Part shown: one piece after another, positions 63,323 to 64,000 of the stretch
Layout of the letters: every line of letters begins with the position of its first letter
How positions within the stretch are numbered: the first letter of the stretch is position 1
Origin: Rhodothermales bacterium
GTDB lineage: Bacteria > Bacteroidota > Rhodothermia > Rhodothermales > VXPQ01
Assembly (NCBI GenBank): GCA_022821845.1
Contig: JAJECT010000009.1
Span: 30,275-94,274 of the forward strand
DNA length: 64,000 bases
Direction of reading: 5' to 3'
Program-made: the position numbers and the translations under genes
Notes under the pieces: generated by a model
Database searches by the model: none
What the model was told of the DNA's origin: nothing
What the model saw: the letters and a program-made list of their open reading frames with translations, nothing else

Positions 63323-63853
63323 ATGACCATCGAAGAAAAAGCCGAAACCACCGACCCCGGATCGTTCTCGGAATCAGAAATGGAAAATTTTCTGTTCGAA
63401 GAAAACGATACGCCCGACACGCCGCGCTGGAATCTGCCCCTGCTGGCGGGCCTTGCGCTGATTCTGGTGGGCGTTAGCTATATTGCCCAGGAAGCAGGTC
63501 TGTGGCATGGCTTTGGCATTGGGGGCCTTGTTCGGATGCTGCCCTGGGTGGCCGGCATGCTCATTATCCTGTTGGGCTTTGGCGTGCTGTCCTGGCGTCC
63601 CCGCAAAAAATACAAGCCGCCCAAGGCTTCGCCGCGCGCCCGAACCACCGCGGGCAAAACGCTTGCGAAGTCCCGCGACAAAAAGATTTCTGGCGTCGCC
63701 GGCGGGCTGGCGGAGTATTTCAACCTGGACGCTACGCTGGTGCGGGTGGGGTTCGTCGCGCTCCTGATCTTGACGGGCGGTCCTCCTGCGATTATTACCT
63801 ACCTGTTGCTTGCTTTTATTCTGCCTGCTCCGGACAAGGTCGCGCAAGGATGA
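63323..63853 (+). CDS. PspC-domain membrane protein
   Basis: A 176-residue protein. An acidic cytosolic start (1-34) is followed by two membrane segments (about 38-56 and 68-88, LLAGLALILVGVSYIAQE; LPWVAGMLIILLGFGVLS), a basic linker (about 90-115), and a PspC domain (about 116-172) with KSRDKKISGVAGGLAEYFNLDATLVRVGF and a last hydrophobic segment IITYLLLAFILP. PspC proteins sense or respond to envelope stress. No other psp gene is adjacent; the product may be a LiaI/LiaF-like stress protein. It is 164 nt downstream of the cyclo-ligase. Confidence 0.85.
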   Translation: MTIEEKAETTDPGSFSESEMENFLFEENDTPDTPRWNLPLLAGLALILVGVSYIAQEAGLWHGFGIGGLVRMLPWVAGMLIILLGFGVLSWRPRKKYKPPKASPRARTTAGKTLAKSRDKKISGVAGGLAEYFNLDATLVRVGFVALLILTGGPPAIITYLLLAFILPAPDKVAQG

Positions 63854-63893
63854 ACAGCGCGGCCTTGCTGGGAATCGGGCGCAGTGTGAAAAC

Positions 63894-64000
63894 GGGGTCT
63901 GGGGTGCGCCTTTTCTGGCGATGGGGCCTGGAGTGTGCCTTTTCACGAATACATAAGGGCGCGGCAGACTGTGGGTTTGCATGCATATTCGGGGCCCGAT
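63894..64000. repeat. Dispersed inverted-repeat family, copy 2 (cut by window edge)
   Basis: From about 63927 to 64000 the sequence follows the element at 8143-8253: CACGAATACATAA, a variable middle, TGGGTTTGCATGCATATTC-like, and the common end GGGGCCCGAT, which falls exactly on base 64000. The left arm appears twice in tandem (63894-63922 and 63923-63950). The right arm would lie outside the window. It follows the PspC gene, again just after a stop codon. Confidence 0.8.

Noticed and set aside
1..64000. A phage, transposase, integron or defence system
   Set aside because: Every gene of substantial length matches housekeeping or envelope families; apart from the HicB/HicA pair and non-coding repeats nothing mobile was recognised.

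Overview
The window is chromosomal DNA of a GC-rich (by eye about 60%) member of the Bacteroidota/Rhodothermota side of the FCB group, most like Salinibacter/Rhodothermus relatives. The grounds are: a DUF4249 lipoprotein paired with a TonB-dependent receptor of the carboxypeptidase-regulatory type; a GWxTD-domain protein; a lamin-tail-domain protein with a FlgD/gliding-motility-like C-terminus; near absence of Shine-Dalgarno sequences; and two promoters (hemA, ffh) of the TTTG-N20-TAnTTTG form known from Bacteroidota. Almost everything is housekeeping. I found no CRISPR array, no recognisable transposase and no prophage. The closest to accessory material is a small HicB/HicA island and several dispersed inverted repeats.

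Layout. 1-6.5 kb (minus strand): rimP-nusA-infB (infB runs off the edge), behind a leader with two terminator-like hairpins; prfB-nadB, where prfB needs the classical +1 programmed frameshift; and a class I aminotransferase. 6.6-13.2 kb: an aldehyde dehydrogenase (plus) faces a minus-strand operon of a TrmH-type RNA methyltransferase, a fused MutA-MutB methylmalonyl-CoA mutase and its GTPase chaperone MeaB. 13.3-17.6 kb (plus): cmk, rpsA with six S1 domains and charged tails, purC. 17.5-19.6 kb (minus): moaE, moaD and a LolC/E-type permease. 19.6-20.0 kb is a repeat-rich spacer. 20-23.5 kb (plus): pruA, a COG3804-type dehydrogenase, thiE. 23.5-26.7 kb (minus): hemA-hemC-hemD. 26.8-32.9 kb: two peptidases, an OsmC protein, proB-proA and tRNA-Leu(UAA).

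33-37.5 kb (plus): a Ca2+/cation antiporter, a membrane-anchored VWA protein and an M20 amidohydrolase. 37.5-41 kb (minus): the DUF4249/TonB-dependent receptor pair with a strong sigma70-like promoter. 41.3-53.4 kb (plus): a secreted lamin-tail protein, an IscA-like protein, clpC, tyrA, gcvT, comB, ftsK, purK, purE. 53.6-54.2 kb: the HicB/HicA pair. 54.2-62.4 kb (minus): a GWxTD/TPR secreted protein, then the translation operon ffh-rpsP-rimM-trmD-rplS-smpB-tyrS. 62.5-63.9 kb (plus): 5-formyltetrahydrofolate cyclo-ligase and a PspC-domain membrane protein. The window ends inside a second copy of an inverted-repeat element first seen at 8.1 kb.

The most unusual items are the MutA-MutB single-chain fusion; the double hairpin leader before rimP-nusA; a 23-bp element ending in GTATCCTTAG that recurs upstream of several unrelated genes; two dispersed inverted-repeat families; the 54-bp tandem repeats in an extended ribosomal protein S16; and a HicA that lacks the expected catalytic histidine. 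Start codons moved inward from the longest open frame are explained in each entry. All functional names rest on motifs read by eye; no database search was possible.
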